From HR10 sp964615335 (GTDB lineage Bacteria; Acidobacteriota; Blastocatellia; HR10), in assembly GCA_964615335.1 (NCBI GenBank), contig CAZTMT010000016.1, forward strand, positions 4,224-68,223: a stretch of 64,000 bases of DNA. The letters are read 5' to 3'. Position numbers and translations under genes: made by a program. This document shows, piece after piece, positions 1-8,267 of the stretch. The notes under the pieces were generated by a model, which had not been told where the DNA came from, made no database searches, and was given only the letters and a program-made list of their open reading frames with translations. Numbering within the stretch: the stretch's first letter is position 1; each line of letters opens with the position of its first letter.

Positions 1-1
1 G

Positions 2-1096
2 CGGACGGGAGCGGCGACGATGCTGCTGACGGGGATGGGGGCGGGATTGGAGAGCACCGTCTGGGCCATCCTGGCGATCGTCGGAACTATTGTCGCGTCG
101 CTTCTGATCTTCGCCGGAAGTCCCGCTCTGTCGGCCTATGGGATTGCTCTGGCCGGTCTGGGGCTGCTCACGACGACCGGGTTCATCCTGGCTATGGACA
201 CTTATGGGCCGATCACCGATAACGCGCAAGGCATCTTCGAGATGTCGGGCACGAAGGCCTCTCCCGAAGTGGGACGGAATTTGGCTTGGCTGGACGCCAT
301 CGGGAATACGGCCAAGGCGCTCACCAAGGGGCTGGCCATCGCGACGGCCGTGATCGCGGCTGTCTCGCTCTTCAAATCTTTCATTGATGAAGCGCGCCTT
401 TTCGAGAAGGGGATTCAAGTGAATCTGCCCGAGGTCTTCGCGGGACTCCTGATCGGAGGAGCTGTGCCGTTTCTCTTCTCGGCCTTCGCACTGAAGGCCG
501 TGGGCCGAGCGGCGCATCAGGTGGTCGAAGAGGTGCGACGTCAGTTTCGCGAGAAGCCGGGAATTCTGGAGTGGAAAGAGCGACCCGATTATGGCCGATG
601 CGTGGAGATCGTGACGGCGACAGCGCAGAAGGAGCTGGTCGGACCGGGAATCCTCGGCATCTTCGCACCCATTCTTGTGGCGTTCGCTTTAGGACCGGGA
701 GCACTCGGAGGATTCTTGGCCGGCGCGATCCTGACCGGGCAGCTTCTGGCTGTCTTCATGGCCAATACGGGCGCGACCTGGGATAACGCGAAGAAGAAGA
801 TCGAAGACGGATTCCTCGGAGGGAAAGGGAGCGAGGAGCATAAGGCGGCTGTCATCGGAGACACGGTCGGCGATCCTTTCAAGGATACGGCGGGACCTTC
901 GCTGAACCCCTTGATCAAGGTGATGAATCTGGTCAGCATTCTCATTGCTCCCTTCGCGACGCGCCCGCTGTCTTGGACCGTTCGAGGAGCAATCATCGCA
1001 GTCTGTCTGCTTCTGCTCGGCCTGGCGATCAGCTTCAGCAAGAGAGGATCGCTTCGAGAGGCCCTTCATCCTGGGACCGAAGCCCCCTCCTTGTGA
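2..1096 (+). CDS. hppA: Membrane-bound proton-translocating pyrophosphatase, C-terminal part
   Basis: The open frame enters from the left edge, so the start codon lies outside the window and about 364 C-terminal residues are visible. The family hydrolyses PPi at the cytoplasmic membrane and pumps H+ or Na+. Several hydrophobic segments are present. Family motifs seen are GNTAKALTKGLAI, TWDNAKKKIEDG and DTVGDPFKDTAGPSLNPL, the last being the hallmark of the C-terminal catalytic region. The Lys in GNTAK and the Thr in LTKG occupy the positions that distinguish K+-independent H+-pumping enzymes from K+-dependent ones, which carry Ala there. A K+-independent proton pump is therefore inferred. The gene is followed by 225 bp without a gene. 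Confidence 0.93.
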   Translation, partial: RTGAATMLLTGMGAGLESTVWAILAIVGTIVASLLIFAGSPALSAYGIALAGLGLLTTTGFILAMDTYGPITDNAQGIFEMSGTKASPEVGRNLAWLDAIGNTAKALTKGLAIATAVIAAVSLFKSFIDEARLFEKGIQVNLPEVFAGLLIGGAVPFLFSAFALKAVGRAAHQVVEEVRRQFREKPGILEWKERPDYGRCVEIVTATAQKELVGPGILGIFAPILVAFALGPGALGGFLAGAILTGQLLAVFMANTGATWDNAKKKIEDGFLGGKGSEEHKAAVIGDTVGDPFKDTAGPSLNPLIKVMNLVSILIAPFATRPLSWTVRGAIIAVCLLLLGLAISFSKRGSLREALHPGTEAPSL

Positions 1097-1293
1097 GAGC
1101 GCCGAGGGCGCGCTTCGCTTTTGCAGAGGAAGTCCTGGGCGGCGCAGCGGACGGGCGATGAGAAATGTAGATCTGCTTCCCAGTCCAAAGTGACGTGCTC
1201 TGACGCAGCGGGAGGAGCATGCGGTGGAGTCTCTTTCCCAGGGCACGCGTGGCTTGCCCGCCGCAGGGGAGGAACGACACATTCTCCACAATA

Positions 1294-1315
1294 AGCCCGC
1301 GTGAGCGGGCGGCAG
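1294..1315 (+). repeat. Solitary copy of the dispersed GC-rich palindromic repeat
   Basis: A short palindrome (AGCCCGCGTGAGCGGGCGGCAG) lies between hppA and the convergent permease gene. It matches the hairpin part of the repeats arrayed at 39.2-39.9 kb and 54.2-54.6 kb, in the orientation of the left half of the 39-kb array. The rest of the 1097-1321 gap shows no gene. Confidence 0.55.
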
Positions 1316-1321
1316 GGGCGC

Positions 1322-2875
1322 TCATCTCTCTGGCGCTACAGGAACCTTTTGCTTCGCGCGTCGCCGCAACTCGGCTTTGAACCATTCCAGCAGATCCCAT
1401 TCCTCGGCCTCTTCGAGCAAGAGCATGTGCTGGGCCTCCCAATTGCGCCAGAGGCTTTTGAGAACCGGCTGGCCTTGGCGACGCCGGTAGTAAGCGTAGT
1501 AGGCAATCCAGAAGACCACCCACAGAGGACCGACGATCCGAGCGATCTCGTGCGTCCAGAGCACGATGGCGACCATGAAGCCCGTGCCCAGAACGCCTAG
1601 AATCCCGAGAATCGGAAGGGCCGTCTCTCCCCAACGGATGTTCAGAGGGGCCCGGTAAGGACGCGGCACATGCGGCTCTTTGATGCGCAGTGCGATCAAA
1701 GCTGTGCAGCTCAGCAGATAGGCCAGCATCGCTCCGAAGGCATACATGTTGGCCATCGTTTCCATCGCTCGGCGACCGCTCAGGAAAGCGAACACTGCTT
1801 CGATCATGGCGACCCCCGAGAAGAGGAGGATGGAGCGGACTGGCGTCCGAAATCGAGGATGAACGTGCGCCAGGTAATCGCTGATAAGCCCCAATTCTGC
1901 CATGCTGAAAGCCAATCGGCTCGCTCCCATGATGCCCGTATTCGCTGAGATGAGGACGATTGTGGCCGCCAAGAGGGCCGCAAGGGGTCCGGCCAGAAAG
2001 CCGATGAAGGGGAGCTTGCTGGCCAAAAGGGCGACCGGGTCCCCTTCCCGAGCAGCGATCTCCTGCCAGGGCAAGATGCCCAGCGAGACTGTCGGAAAGG
2101 CGAGGGCAAACAGCAGGACGATTCCAATTAAAGCGAGCGACGTGCGGGGAATCACCGTCCCCGGACGGAGCGTCTCCTGAGCTGATTGAGAGACCGATTC
2201 CAGACCCACATAGGAGATCACGGCGATGGAGACGCCGTAGAGTAAGCCCTCGGTAGAGGGGAACTCCGTTCTCCACTGAAGGGCGAAGAGCTCCGGTCGC
2301 CACGCGAATGCGAAGCCGATGACGATCAGGGTCGTCTCCATGAGCAGGTCAAGGGCTCCCAGAATCTCGTTAAACAGGGACGACTCGCGAATCCCACGGA
2401 TATTGAGAACAGCGAGAAAGAGGATCAGAGCCATCGTCTCCGCGAGCCAAATGAGGTTGACTTGCGAGAAAGGTCCTACAGAGACCTCCCACCGGCGAAT
2501 GGAGGGGAAGAAGAAGTTGATGTATCCGGCTGAAGCCATCGCGAAAAGGGCGACATCTACCGTGTAATCCAGCATCAAGGCAGCTCCGGCCACCAGGCCC
2601 CAGAAGTCCCCGAGCCCGCGGAGCGTGAAGTATTGGCCTCCCCCAGCCGAGGGATAAGCCGAAGCCAGCTCCGTATAGGCCAGTCCTACCATGATGTAGA
2701 CCAGACCCGCGATGGCGAAAGCCAAAGGAGTGCCCCCCTGAGCTGCTGCCATGACCAGACCCAGTGCCACATACACGTCAGCCCCGACATCGGCATATCC
2801 CCAACAAAAAGATCCCCACAAGGTGACCTGACGTCGCAGGCCCACCCGCTCGCCTCGTTGCACCCCTTCGGCCAT
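1322..2875 (-). CDS. APC-family amino acid permease
   Basis: The protein has 517 residues and about twelve hydrophobic segments. The N-terminal region (SFCWGYADVGADVYVALG, then a Gly-rich YPSAGGGQYFTLRGLG stretch) is typical of the amino acid/polyamine/organocation superfamily, which moves amino acids across the cytoplasmic membrane. The hydrophilic C-terminal tail, rich in Glu, Arg and Lys, is about 70 residues long. The ATG is preceded by GAGGAGAC. The gene lies 85 bp downstream of the tonB-like gene on the same strand and may share its transcript. The substrate cannot be told from the sequence. Confidence 0.88.
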   Translation of the reverse strand: MAEGVQRGERVGLRRQVTLWGSFCWGYADVGADVYVALGLVMAAAQGGTPLAFAIAGLVYIMVGLAYTELASAYPSAGGGQYFTLRGLGDFWGLVAGAALMLDYTVDVALFAMASAGYINFFFPSIRRWEVSVGPFSQVNLIWLAETMALILFLAVLNIRGIRESSLFNEILGALDLLMETTLIVIGFAFAWRPELFALQWRTEFPSTEGLLYGVSIAVISYVGLESVSQSAQETLRPGTVIPRTSLALIGIVLLFALAFPTVSLGILPWQEIAAREGDPVALLASKLPFIGFLAGPLAALLAATIVLISANTGIMGASRLAFSMAELGLISDYLAHVHPRFRTPVRSILLFSGVAMIEAVFAFLSGRRAMETMANMYAFGAMLAYLLSCTALIALRIKEPHVPRPYRAPLNIRWGETALPILGILGVLGTGFMVAIVLWTHEIARIVGPLWVVFWIAYYAYYRRRQGQPVLKSLWRNWEAQHMLLLEEAEEWDLLEWFKAELRRRAKQKVPVAPER

Positions 2876-2960
2876 GTCTCCTCAGGTCAAGAAGCCCAGC
2901 TTCTGGAGACCCTTCGCGCGGCTTCGGATCAGACTGGAGACGTCTCCCGAACCGACAGCG

Positions 2961-4040
2961 TCACAGCAGATGGAATTCCACATAGATCGTCCCCCGCCAA
3001 TCGATCGGACGGCCTTTGGCGTCGCGAGCTGGGATGAACTTGATGCGCAGAGCGGCTTCGATCGCCTTCTCATCCAAGCCATACCCCAGACCGCGAAGGA
3101 CTCGAACATGTCGAATCGTCCCATCAGCCGCGAATGTGGCGCTCAGAACGACAATGCCCTGAATGCGGTTGCGGCGGGCTTCTTCGGTCCATTCGGGCCT
3201 TGGCTTGAAGGTGATGATCGGACGGCTGGCGGCGCGGTCTCCTCCTCCGAGGTGAGGCTCTCCGCCTCCCGTGTTCCATCCTTCTCCCGGACCATACCCG
3301 AGGCCCCGACCCGGTCCGACTCCTCCCCCCTGACCCGTCCCAATCCCCCCTCCAGAACCCGGTCCCGAAGAAGGAACTGCCGAGCGACCGGTGGGATCCC
3401 CAAGAGGAAGAGCCAGATCCATTTTCGGCAACAGCTCCGGTTGAGCCATGATCGTTGGCAAAACCGGCAGGGACGGACGTTCGATCTTGGGCAGATGCGG
3501 GCTGGGAGCGACAATGGGCGGAACTAATTCCGCCTTGGGGAGTCTCCCGAAGGAAGGAGGACGCGGCTCCTTTCGCCCTCCCCCCCCGCCTCCTCCCGCT
3601 CTCTCAGACCGCGCCGGAGCATAGAGCGGCAGCAAAGGAGATGGTTCGACAAAAGCCACAGGCCGAGAAGGCACAGGTCGCAGTTCAATCTCAGGGGTGA
3701 AGAAAAGAGGAATCAGCTTCCCCCCCAGAAGAAGAAGCCCCACCGTGAGGACATAAACCAGACTCCCGAGAAAGAGAATGCGCTTCCGCTGCCTTCGATC
3801 AGCTTCCTCTTGAAAGAGCAGACGCAGATAGCTCCGAGGATCCGTTCGGAATTCTCTCCACTGCTCTCGCGCTCCGCGCCGGAGCCTCTTCCAGAGAAGA
3901 TCCGATTCCGTGTCCAGGAGAGCAGCAAGGAAACCTCTGGGGTCCGCCCGGAATTCTCGCCAGCTCTCTCGCAGTTCGCGCAGCAGACGGACACCTAAGG
4001 CCTCGGACTCCAATTCCGTGAAAAGTGGCCGATCTCTCAT
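2961..4040 (-). CDS. TonB-family energy transducer with duplicated N-terminal motif
   Basis: The protein couples the proton-motive force to outer-membrane receptors through the periplasm. In order it has two copies of a cytoplasmic motif (WREFRADPRGFL near residue 30 and WREFRTDPRSYL near 64), one membrane segment at about residues 87-112, a Pro-rich then Gly-rich periplasmic linker (120-270), and a C-terminal TonB domain (about 275-359) with the usual YPEEA-like region (PEWTEEARRNRIQG) and a final beta strand. The ATG at 4040 was chosen over an upstream TTG because AGGAGG lies directly in front of it. A small secreted protein is encoded just upstream. It is a plausible partner for the receptor at 55.8-58.7 kb. 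Confidence 0.87.
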   Translation of the reverse strand: MRDRPLFTELESEALGVRLLRELRESWREFRADPRGFLAALLDTESDLLWKRLRRGAREQWREFRTDPRSYLRLLFQEEADRRQRKRILFLGSLVYVLTVGLLLLGGKLIPLFFTPEIELRPVPSRPVAFVEPSPLLPLYAPARSERAGGGGGGGRKEPRPPSFGRLPKAELVPPIVAPSPHLPKIERPSLPVLPTIMAQPELLPKMDLALPLGDPTGRSAVPSSGPGSGGGIGTGQGGGVGPGRGLGYGPGEGWNTGGGEPHLGGGDRAASRPIITFKPRPEWTEEARRNRIQGIVVLSATFAADGTIRHVRVLRGLGYGLDEKAIEAALRIKFIPARDAKGRPIDWRGTIYVEFHLL

Positions 4041-4082
4041 AGGCCCTCCTGAAGACAAACACTGATCAAAACGGTCTATTCT

Positions 4083-4457
4083 CTAGAGGGATCGCGCAGG
4101 AGAGGAGGCTGGGCACAGTCTCGGAGGACCTCTTTCGGGAAGACCCCCAATCAGCCAACGTCCCGACATCTTCTGAGAGAGCGTTCCCGGAAACTTCAGC
4201 TCCAGTGCCGGGGAGAGAAGGACGCGGTTTCTCTGGACATAAACAAAGGAAGTGTGCGGGGGATTGGGAGTCGTGTTCTTGGTCTCAAGGGCCAGATCGG
4301 GCCGCTCGTCTCTCACGAGCCGCCATTGCGAGGGCGTGCGAGAGAAGGGCCCGCTTGAGCTCTCCCAGCGAAGGGAGCATGCGTGACATCCGTTCTCCGC
4401 AAACGTCCCACCTGCGGCTAAGAGGAGTGAGCCGATCAGTCCCCAGACCTTCAACAC
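4083..4457 (-). CDS. Possible small secreted protein, unknown
   Basis: A 124-residue reading frame starts at a GTG (MLKVWGLIGSLLLAAGGTFA) with a convincing Sec signal peptide, followed by a short Cys-containing segment (ENGCHACS). No family is recognised. It sits 42 bp upstream of the TonB gene on the same strand, so it could be the first gene of that operon. The frame stays open far upstream of this GTG, and the start rests only on the signal peptide. It may also be non-coding. Confidence 0.4.
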   Translation of the reverse strand: MLKVWGLIGSLLLAAGGTFAENGCHACSLRWESSSGPFSRTPSQWRLVRDERPDLALETKNTTPNPPHTSFVYVQRNRVLLSPALELKFPGTLSQKMSGRWLIGGLPERGPPRLCPASSPARSL

Positions 4458-4655
4458 GCGATTAAATATACCATAGCCGGTCTTCGCGAGCAAGAAGATC
4501 GCGCGAGGGTCTGGCTTTCTGGCTTTGTGAGATGACTCTGGTATATAATGCTTCCTCTTGGCGATGGAGTCCGCCGTTAACCGCCTCCCCGAGGGGCTGA
4601 TGACTCCTACCAGCGGATCTCTGAAACACGGGGTTTTCTTGGGGTGCGGCGGGAC

Positions 4656-5060
4656 ATGAGATTTTTTTGCCCAGTCTGTTGGAGAGAGGTGGGAGGCGAA
4701 CACCGCATCTGCCCCGGATGCGAGACAGACATCCAGCAGTATTCGCGTTCGGCGAGCTATGTGGAGAAGCTCATAGCGGCCTTGCATCATCGGGAGCCTC
4801 AGACGGTTCGGCGGGCGGCATGGGTGCTCGGGCGACTGAAGGCGCGCGAAGCCGTTTCGGAGTTGCTGCGCCTGGGGGAGCAAACACAAGACCCGTATGT
4901 GCTCGAATCGGTCGTCGAAGCGCTCGGGGAGATCCGCGATGAACGGGCTCGGGCATTTCTCGCCCACTGCGCCGAGCGCGGACCCCTGCGCGCCCGGAAT
5001 GCGGCTCGATGGGCCCTGACGCACTGGAACGAGAAGGAGGACATCCCCAGTGCTCAATGA
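4656..5060 (+). CDS. Zinc-ribbon plus HEAT-repeat protein
   Basis: The protein has 134 residues. The N-terminus carries two CxxC pairs (FCPVCW and ICPGCE) that form a zinc ribbon. It is followed by PBS/HEAT-like helical repeats (TVRRAAWVLGRLKAREAV, VLESVVEALGEIRDERA, ARNAARWALTHW). Such proteins usually mediate protein-protein contacts. The ATG at 4656 was preferred to a GTG at 4644. Upstream, a TATAAT at 4544-4549 lacks a good -35 element, and a GC-rich imperfect hairpin fills the leader. The next gene starts inside its 3' end (11-bp overlap), which suggests co-translation. The exact function is unknown. Confidence 0.75.
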   Translation: MRFFCPVCWREVGGEHRICPGCETDIQQYSRSASYVEKLIAALHHREPQTVRRAAWVLGRLKAREAVSELLRLGEQTQDPYVLESVVEALGEIRDERARAFLAHCAERGPLRARNAARWALTHWNEKEDIPSAQ

Positions 5061-5559
5061 ACATCAGCGGCGGCGCGTGGAAGTGAGTCTCGGGCTTTTC
5101 GATCGCGCTCTTCTGGAAATCGAGCGAAACTATTTATCAGCCGATCTCCCGCAGGGCGAAATGTTCGCGGTGAGTAGTGACCTCTCGGCCGAGGAGCGCG
5201 CGCACATCCGCACGATGATCGCACAGATTCGAGATCGATTGCGCGTCCTTCGCGAGATCTTCCACCTGACGCCGTATCGGAAAGATGCGCGGAGCTTTCT
5301 GCGGGGATACTTCTCGCATTTCTGGGCGGTGCTCTCTGATTGTCGCGCGAGCGCGCTCAGAGGATATGGGACGGTTGCCCCCGAACTCTCGCGAACCCTG
5401 GATCCGGAGATCGAAGCGATTCTTGTTCTCCTGGAGCGGCTGGAACGCCTGCTGGAGCGGCGCACGGTCCCTTCAGGGGAACGCGCGGGATCATCCGATC
5501 AGACGAGCCAGCAGGAAGGCCGCCGTGGCGGCGAGTCCTCCGATGAGGACGGTCTGTAG
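5050..5559 (+). CDS. Hypothetical cytoplasmic helical protein
   Basis: The protein has 169 residues, no signal peptide and no membrane segment. It is predicted to be mainly helical with many charged residues, and the last 30 residues are low-complexity and hydrophilic. It starts at a GTG overlapping the end of the zinc-ribbon/HEAT gene by 11 bp, so the two probably work together. Its 3' end overlaps the convergent VIT-family gene by 69 bp. No family is recognised. Confidence 0.6.
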   Translation: MLNEHQRRRVEVSLGLFDRALLEIERNYLSADLPQGEMFAVSSDLSAEERAHIRTMIAQIRDRLRVLREIFHLTPYRKDARSFLRGYFSHFWAVLSDCRASALRGYGTVAPELSRTLDPEIEAILVLLERLERLLERRTVPSGERAGSSDQTSQQEGRRGGESSDEDGL

Positions 5560-6186
5560 CGCCCCGCGCCATGGACTGATCCCCGCCCACCGCCCCTTGA
5601 CGTATCCGAAAAGCAGAAGAGCCAGAGGCGTCACCACGACCGAAGCCCCAAGCGCCACGCCGATGCGATGTGTGAGCATGTAAGGGAACAAAGGGATGAA
5701 CCCTCCGGCGACGTACGCCAATCCGATCGTGAGAGCACTTTTGCGCGCGCGCACGGGATCGGGAGGTTCCAAACCCAATTCGAAGCGCATCATGAAGTCC
5801 ACCCATCGGTCAGGGTCAGACCGCACGGCGGCGACCAGAGGCGCGATCTGTTCTTCCGTGAGCCCGTAATGACGAAAGATCTCAGCGACTTCTCGCGCCT
5901 CTTCTTCGGGAATCCTCTCGGTCTCCCGCTTCTCGCGCATCCGTTCGGCACGATAGTGCTCCAGCTCCGTCTTGGCGGCCAGATACCCCCCGAGTCCCAT
6001 GGCGATGGCCCCGGCCGCGATCTCCGCTAATCCCGCTGTGACGATGAGGCTGGTAGACGTGCCGACGCCCGAGAGTCCGGCCGCCAGAGCGAAGGGGACG
6101 GTGAGCCCATCTGACATCCCGATGACGATGTCGCGAAGGATCGGGGCAGCGCGGAAGTGGCGCTCGACATGAAGACCGTTCGGCAT
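5491..6186 (-). CDS. VIT1/CCC1-family Fe2+/Mn2+ transporter
   Basis: The protein has 231 residues. The family exports or sequesters ferrous iron and manganese. The first membrane segment region (RDIVIGMSDGLTVPFALAAG) has the conserved Asp-Gly, and GLAEIAAGAIAMGLGGYLAA forms the second. A cytoplasmic Glu-rich insert follows (about residues 75-140), including MMRFELGLE, which matches the metal-binding helices of the plant VIT1 fold. Three more hydrophobic segments follow. The ATG at 6186 has GGGAGGAG upstream and was chosen over a GTG at 6210. It is the last gene of a LysE/BpsA-like/VIT operon. Confidence 0.85.
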   Translation of the reverse strand: MPNGLHVERHFRAAPILRDIVIGMSDGLTVPFALAAGLSGVGTSTSLIVTAGLAEIAAGAIAMGLGGYLAAKTELEHYRAERMREKRETERIPEEEAREVAEIFRHYGLTEEQIAPLVAAVRSDPDRWVDFMMRFELGLEPPDPVRARKSALTIGLAYVAGGFIPLFPYMLTHRIGVALGASVVVTPLALLLFGYVKGRWAGISPWRGALQTVLIGGLAATAAFLLARLIG

Positions 6187-6206
6187 GACCGATCTCCTCC
6201 CTGAGA

Positions 6207-7205
6207 TCACCCGTTCTCTTCATGCTGCCAGATGATGTAGTCGGAGTACACATAGGGGAGGCGAACGCAAGCGCGCGTCAGGGGGGAGCGCAGAAGGAGA
6301 CGTTCAGCCAGGGTCAGAAAAAGCTGCAGGCGCTTCGTCTTGGGATAAGCATTGAATCCGGGCAGGAAGGCGTGCAAGTGCAGCCGGTGAGCTCGCGCCC
6401 AACTCTCGATCTGCGCCCACGATCGGCCCAGTAGCGCGTGCGATCCCCCGGTGAAGAGATACGACGTCGAGGCCTTGCGGAGGCAGGCCTCAGCGGCTGT
6501 GAGAAAGAGCACCATGTCCGACACGGCGTAAATCGGATCTGTGATGACGATATCGTAGGCGCCCTTCATATCCTCCGGCAGGGGACGTCGGATGTCTGCG
6601 CGGCGACAGGTGATGCGAAGACGGCGCTCGGCCGCTACGGCTGCGATCAGGCTCAGGACCTGTGGATCAATGTCGAGAACCGTGATGTCATTGGGGAGGA
6701 ACCATGCCAGAGCGACGCTCACGAAGTCATCGTCCCCGAGGCAGAGGATCCGACTCTCCGGCCGCGCGTATTGTCGGATCAGCTCGGCCCTTCTCACCGT
6801 CGTGGCGGGAGTGCAGGGGAGTTGATGCAGCGCATGCGACTTAATGCGCAGGCGCCGCTGCAGCGAAGCAATTGTATCCAGGAGTTCCGGCGCCGCTCCC
6901 CTCGCCTCTTCTTGGGCACGTTCTCGAAAGATCTCCGCCTGAGCCAGGAGAGCGCGCAGCAGCGCCTCGTTCTCCGTCTCCACGAAGATCCGAACCTCAT
7001 GAAATACGTGATGCAGACCCAGTCGCCTGGCCACGCGCTTGGCCCACTCAAGCGACGCTTCGACGCGAGCGCGCCACGGGGACTGCTCCGGTGATGAAAG
7101 AAGCGGAGACGATGGAGCCTCCAATGAGGGGCTGGCGCTGTTCGGCTCCGGGCATTCGGGAGATGCCGATGGGGGGGTCGCGAAGGCATCTTTGCGCTTG
7201 ACCAT
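6207..7205 (-). CDS. BpsA-like branched-chain polyamine synthase (aminopropyltransferase)
   Basis: The protein has 332 residues. The family transfers aminopropyl groups to spermidine to give N4-branched polyamines, known mainly from thermophiles. The C-terminal two thirds form a Rossmann-type methyltransferase-like domain with the distinctive acidic motif LGDDDFVSVAL, then ITVLDIDPQVL and a DIVITDPIY segment where known members have DPP. A family-typical FNAY motif lies near the C-terminus. The N-terminal 60 residues are Pro/Ser-rich. The ATG at 7205 was chosen because longer frames would run into the upstream LysE-type gene (stop at 7211). The LysE-type exporter and VIT transporter lie in the same operon. 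A different small-molecule transferase is possible. Confidence 0.62.
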   Translation of the reverse strand: MVKRKDAFATPPSASPECPEPNSASPSLEAPSSPLLSSPEQSPWRARVEASLEWAKRVARRLGLHHVFHEVRIFVETENEALLRALLAQAEIFRERAQEEARGAAPELLDTIASLQRRLRIKSHALHQLPCTPATTVRRAELIRQYARPESRILCLGDDDFVSVALAWFLPNDITVLDIDPQVLSLIAAVAAERRLRITCRRADIRRPLPEDMKGAYDIVITDPIYAVSDMVLFLTAAEACLRKASTSYLFTGGSHALLGRSWAQIESWARAHRLHLHAFLPGFNAYPKTKRLQLFLTLAERLLLRSPLTRACVRLPYVYSDYIIWQHEENG

Positions 7206-7210
7206 CGTTC

Positions 7211-7840
7211 TCACAGGCGCTTCGCCATAAGATACGCCCCCAATACGATGAGAAAAATTCCAATCCCTCGGGTAGCCCAATGGACGAAAGACCACGGGAA
7301 GGAGTAACGCCGAATTACGGCATGCAGGAGAGCGAACCAAAGCCCAACCCCTATGCTCACGCCCAGGGCAAAACCGAACCGCCCAGCCAGAAAGACGATC
7401 TGCGGGAGCCGGGTCCGCAGAATGAAAGCCGTGCTCAACCAGAAAGCGGCCAGCGCGGGATTCAGCAGATAGAGCACCGCTCCCAGAGTCGCTCCGGCCA
7501 GGGTCCCTCGTATACGGCGTGAGAGGGAGGTCTCTTTCGGAGTAAGTGAGCGGGGACAGACAAAGGAGATCCCATATCCGATGAGAAAAAGATAGGCGAG
7601 CCTCTGAATCGGAGGAGCCAGGGAGAGAGGGAAATGGTCAGCGGACGTCGCCGAGAGAGCGGCGAAGGCATAGAGGCCATCCAGAAGGACCACAGCAAGA
7701 GCCAGAGCCAAGCCCTCGCGCACTCTTCCACGAGCCTGCGATGCGAAGAAGGTTATGTTGATCGGTCCAATCGGCATCGAAGAGACAAACCCCAGCAGCA
7801 TTCCGAGACCGAACATGACGCTGAGATCCGTGTTCACCAT
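7211..7840 (-). CDS. LysE/RhtB-family exporter
   Basis: The protein has 209 residues and about six hydrophobic segments. The N-terminal GFVSSMPIGPINI motif is the LysE-superfamily signature, a family of amino-acid and small-cation exporters in the inner membrane. The ATG at 7840 was chosen because the frame upstream is not membrane-like and a promoter lies directly before it. There is no Shine-Dalgarno sequence, and the predicted transcript would begin within a few bases of the ATG. It is followed after 5 bp by the BpsA-like gene, so export of a polyamine or basic amino acid is a reasonable inference. Confidence 0.8.
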   Translation of the reverse strand: MVNTDLSVMFGLGMLLGFVSSMPIGPINITFFASQARGRVREGLALALAVVLLDGLYAFAALSATSADHFPLSLAPPIQRLAYLFLIGYGISFVCPRSLTPKETSLSRRIRGTLAGATLGAVLYLLNPALAAFWLSTAFILRTRLPQIVFLAGRFGFALGVSIGVGLWFALLHAVIRRYSFPWSFVHWATRGIGIFLIVLGAYLMAKRL

Positions 7841-7849
7841 GCCCGTCGT

Positions 7850-7878
7850 ATCATATAGCAGATTGGAAAAGGGCTCAA
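7850..7878 (-). promoter_or_regulatory. Sigma-70-type promoter of the LysE/BpsA-like/VIT operon
   Basis: Reading on the minus strand, the -35 box is TTGAGC (7878-7873), the spacer is 17 bp and the -10 box is TATGAT (7855-7850). The expected start of transcription is only a few bases upstream of the ATG at 7840, giving a leaderless or nearly leaderless mRNA. Confidence 0.5.
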
Positions 7879-7930
7879 GATCTGTTTGTAAGGCGATGCG
7901 CCCGAGCCGGGGAGCTTCGCCTGAGGCCAT

Positions 7931-8267
7931 TTTGCCATGTGGACAAAAAAGCCACAGCCAGTGCGCCGGAGACGACCCGTTGGGGAGAGAGCGCCTCTGT
8001 CGCCGTAATGCTCTGCCTGTGAAGGAGGTGCGGGCATCTGGGGGAATTGCCCTTCTGATTCCGCCGCTATGGCACGCCGATTGCTAATTCCCCCAAGCGG
8101 GAAGGTGGGGAGAGCGCGGGCGGCAGAGCCGAGTCGAGAGAGGAGAACCAGAACGCCCCCGCTCCCCTCTTGGTCTCGATCCTCTGCCGCCCGTTGCTGC
8201 GGAGGGCAAAGGAGGTCACAAGGAGAGAGTCCGCGGGCGACTCTCCCCTTTTTTCGGAGGCCATGCG
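7931..8267. other. Intergenic region between divergent LysE operon and tatA
   Basis: No convincing gene is seen in this stretch. It holds a near-consensus sigma-54 promoter at 8069-8085 and a leader of about 170 bases before tatA. The Shine-Dalgarno sequence GGAGG (8256-8260) lies at its end. Confidence 0.6.
8069..8085 (+). promoter_or_regulatory. Sigma-54-type promoter upstream of tatA
   Basis: The sequence ATGGCACGCCGATTGCT fits the -24/-12 consensus TGGCACG-N4-TTGCW. GG at 8071-8072 and GC at 8083-8084 are separated by exactly 10 bp. Transcription is expected to start near 8096. An NtrC-type activator and sensor kinase are encoded at 15.7-18.7 kb. Confidence 0.62.

Noticed and set aside
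2..1096. Na+- or K+-dependent pyrophosphatase
   Set aside because: The Lys and Thr at the diagnostic positions point to the K+-independent H+ type.
4560..4655. A known riboswitch class in the leader
   Set aside because: The hairpin does not match the conserved core of any class I could recall well enough to name.
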